Positions 4,447 through 5,160 of a stretch of DNA of 5,160 nt are shown piece by piece. The number at the start of each line of letters is the position of its first letter. Position 1 is the stretch's first letter. The translations under genes and the position numbers were made by a program. The DNA is from Candidatus Nitrosopumilus sp. (GTDB taxonomy: Archaea; Thermoproteota; Nitrososphaeria; Nitrososphaerales; Nitrosopumilaceae). The stretch covers positions 1 through 5,160 of the forward strand of contig JAPYTM010000069.1 in assembly GCA_029941825.1 (NCBI GenBank). Reading direction: 5' to 3'. The notes beneath the pieces were generated by a model. That model saw only the letters and a list, made by a program, of their open reading frames with translations. It was not told the DNA's origin and did no database searches.

Positions 4447-4776
4447 ATGACAATCATTAATCATATGATGAAAAAAATAGATACTGATGTTTCAAATTTG
4501 AAGCAAGGGTTACACCCACAAAATCTTTCATTTTGGTATGAAAAAATTATTAAAGAAACAATTGAAATGGCACCTCCTTGGCTTCAAGACAAAATCAAAG
4601 TTCACCAAGATCCTATTCTTACGATGAAATTTAATCTAGATATTTCAAAACGTGCTGTTAGATATTTTATGATTGTAGTTGAAAATAATTTAGATACTAT
4701 GCCATATTCTACAAGACTTTATTTTCTTAAAGTTCAAGAAGTAATGGCTACTGAAATGGATAAATCACTAGTTTAG
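4447..4776 (+). CDS. conserved-looking 109-aa protein, function unknown
   Basis: I do not recognise a named family; the sequence has the look of a protein conserved among Thaumarchaeota. It is soluble and mostly helical, with no signal peptide, no membrane span and no cysteine. Notable strings are NLSFWYEKIIKETIEMAPPW (33 onward) and a basic-aromatic helix SKRAVRYFMIVVENN followed by MPYSTRLYFLKVQEVM. Alternative starts M7 and M8 exist, but the first ATG sits ~26 nt after the TATA box. The stop codon lies inside a terminator-like hairpin (4762-4786). A possible regulator site (inverted repeat 4399-4434) surrounds its promoter. No operon partner is visible. Confidence 0.8.
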   Translation: MTIINHMMKKIDTDVSNLKQGLHPQNLSFWYEKIIKETIEMAPPWLQDKIKVHQDPILTMKFNLDISKRAVRYFMIVVENNLDTMPYSTRLYFLKVQEVMATEMDKSLV

Positions 4777-4786
4777 TGATTTTTTT
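4762..4786 (+). terminator. hairpin plus T-run overlapping the stop codon
   Basis: AAATCACTA (4762-4770) pairs perfectly with TAGTGATTT (4774-4782) around loop GTT, followed by four more T (4783-4786). The TAG stop is 4774-4776, the first bases of the right arm. It looks like a bacterial intrinsic terminator, unusual for archaea, where T-tracts alone usually suffice. Confidence 0.65.
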
Positions 4787-4817
4787 GATTTTAGGCACAA
4801 AATAAATCTCAAGGTAT

Positions 4818-4825
4818 CTATAATC
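4818..4825 (+). promoter_or_regulatory. TATA box of the zinc-ribbon gene
   Basis: CTATAATC is centred ~27 nt before the ATG at 4849. The region 4787-4848 between the terminator hairpin and this ATG shows no other feature. Confidence 0.55.
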
Positions 4826-4848
4826 AATTAAACTCAAATTCGCTATCA

Positions 4849-5160
4849 ATGGACCTTTACAAAACAAAGTATTCCGATGGCAAGACCGATGGAAGAAATG
4901 CAAGACGAGAAAATGAATCACATCGGTCTTATCGAAACTCTGGTGATAACAGACATTCAAGAGATAATGATAGAGAAGATACCGAGGTAACTTGTGCTGA
5001 TTGTGGAAATCAATGTACAGTTCCATTTGTTCCAAGAAACGATAAACCAGTTTACTGTAGTGATTGTTTCAGACAACACAAACCAGATGATTCAAGAAAT
5101 GATAGATATTCAAGAGATGATAGAGGTTCAAGATATTCAAGAGATGATAGAGGTTCAAGA
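4849..5160 (+). CDS. zinc-ribbon protein with Arg/Asp/Ser-rich repeat tail, 3' incomplete
   Basis: The first 104 codons are visible, with no stop before the window edge. Residues 1-47 are polar, charged and probably disordered (many R, N, D, S). Residues ~47-77 form a zinc ribbon: C49-x2-C52-G...VPFVP...PVYC70-x2-C73-F, the CxxC...VPF.P...PVYCxxCF pattern of small archaeal and bacterial zinc-ribbon proteins. An additional C56 lies between. From ~80 onward the chain is low-complexity, with units of RYSRDDRGS repeating in a perfect 27-bp DNA repeat. The basic-acidic tail suggests nucleic-acid binding or condensate-type behaviour, which is inference. The ATG at 4849 has a TATA box ~27 nt upstream. 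Confidence 0.85.
   Translation, partial: MDLYKTKYSDGKTDGRNARRENESHRSYRNSGDNRHSRDNDREDTEVTCADCGNQCTVPFVPRNDKPVYCSDCFRQHKPDDSRNDRYSRDDRGSRYSRDDRGSR
5104..5157 (+). repeat. 27-bp perfect tandem repeat (at least 2 copies) in the zinc-ribbon gene
   Basis: Copies 5104-5130 and 5131-5157 are identical, each encoding RYSRDDRGS in frame, and a third copy may begin at 5158. A diverged relative (SRNDRYSRD) precedes them. Identity at every third base points to recent duplication rather than selection on protein alone. Confidence 0.85.

Noticed and set aside
4748..5035. 95-codon minus-strand open frame
   Set aside because: It is antisense to the zinc-ribbon gene, whose sense frame carries a clear CxxC...CxxC domain.
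5104..5160. CRISPR-like repeats
   Set aside because: The units are directly adjacent without spacers and in frame with a coding sequence, so they are a protein-coding tandem repeat.
1..5160. Integrated element, defence system or IS element next to the tRNA genes
   Set aside because: No integrase, transposase, terminal repeats, partial tRNA duplicates or defence-type domains are visible; the genes look like ordinary archaeal chromosome.

Overview
This looks like a chromosomal segment of an ammonia-oxidising-type archaeon (Nitrososphaerota/Thaumarchaeota, Nitrosopumilus-like). Evidence: it is strongly AT-rich; a tRNA-Leu gene carries two introns, each with a bulge-helix-bulge (BHB) splice site; tRNA genes encode no CCA; nearly every gene has an archaeal TATA box about 26 nt before its first base; and there is an archaeal-type phosphopantetheine adenylyltransferase. 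The lineage is inferred from gene style and remembered protein families, not from a search.

Layout. 1-62 (-): 5' part of tRNA-Thr(GGU), cut by the window edge. 154-275 (+): tRNA-Leu(UAA) with a 22-nt D-arm intron and a 15-nt anticodon-loop intron. 281-667 (-): 128-aa protein with a ribbon-helix-helix-like N-terminus and a SWIM-like Cys/His zinc motif. 785-1678 (+): winged-helix regulator fused to a B12-sensor-like module whose cobalamin-contacting residues are replaced. 1686-1760 (-): tRNA-Ile(GAU). 1794-2348 (-): thioredoxin-fold, peroxiredoxin-like protein. 2429-2502 (+): tRNA-Ala(UGC). 2580-2681 (+): 33-aa single-span membrane microprotein. 2814-3884 (+): exported beta-rich protein. 3918-4394 (+): CoaD. 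4447-4776 (+): 109-aa conserved-looking protein of unknown function. 4849 to the right edge (+): zinc-ribbon protein with an Arg/Asp/Ser-rich repetitive tail, incomplete.

Organisation. Genes are tightly packed but mostly transcribed one by one, each with its own promoter. For the mRNAs the TATA-to-start spacing predicts leaderless transcripts, except the 281-667 gene, which has a TTG start and a short predicted leader. Two regions hold divergent promoters (668-784 and 2349-2428) and two gene pairs converge with under 10 nt between them. I see no operon, pathway cluster, mobile element, CRISPR array or defence island. This is housekeeping and lineage-specific archaeal sequence. The best leads are the doubly interrupted tRNA-Leu, whose two splice motifs compete for the same bases, the degenerate B12-type sensor, the microprotein, and the repeat-tailed zinc ribbon.
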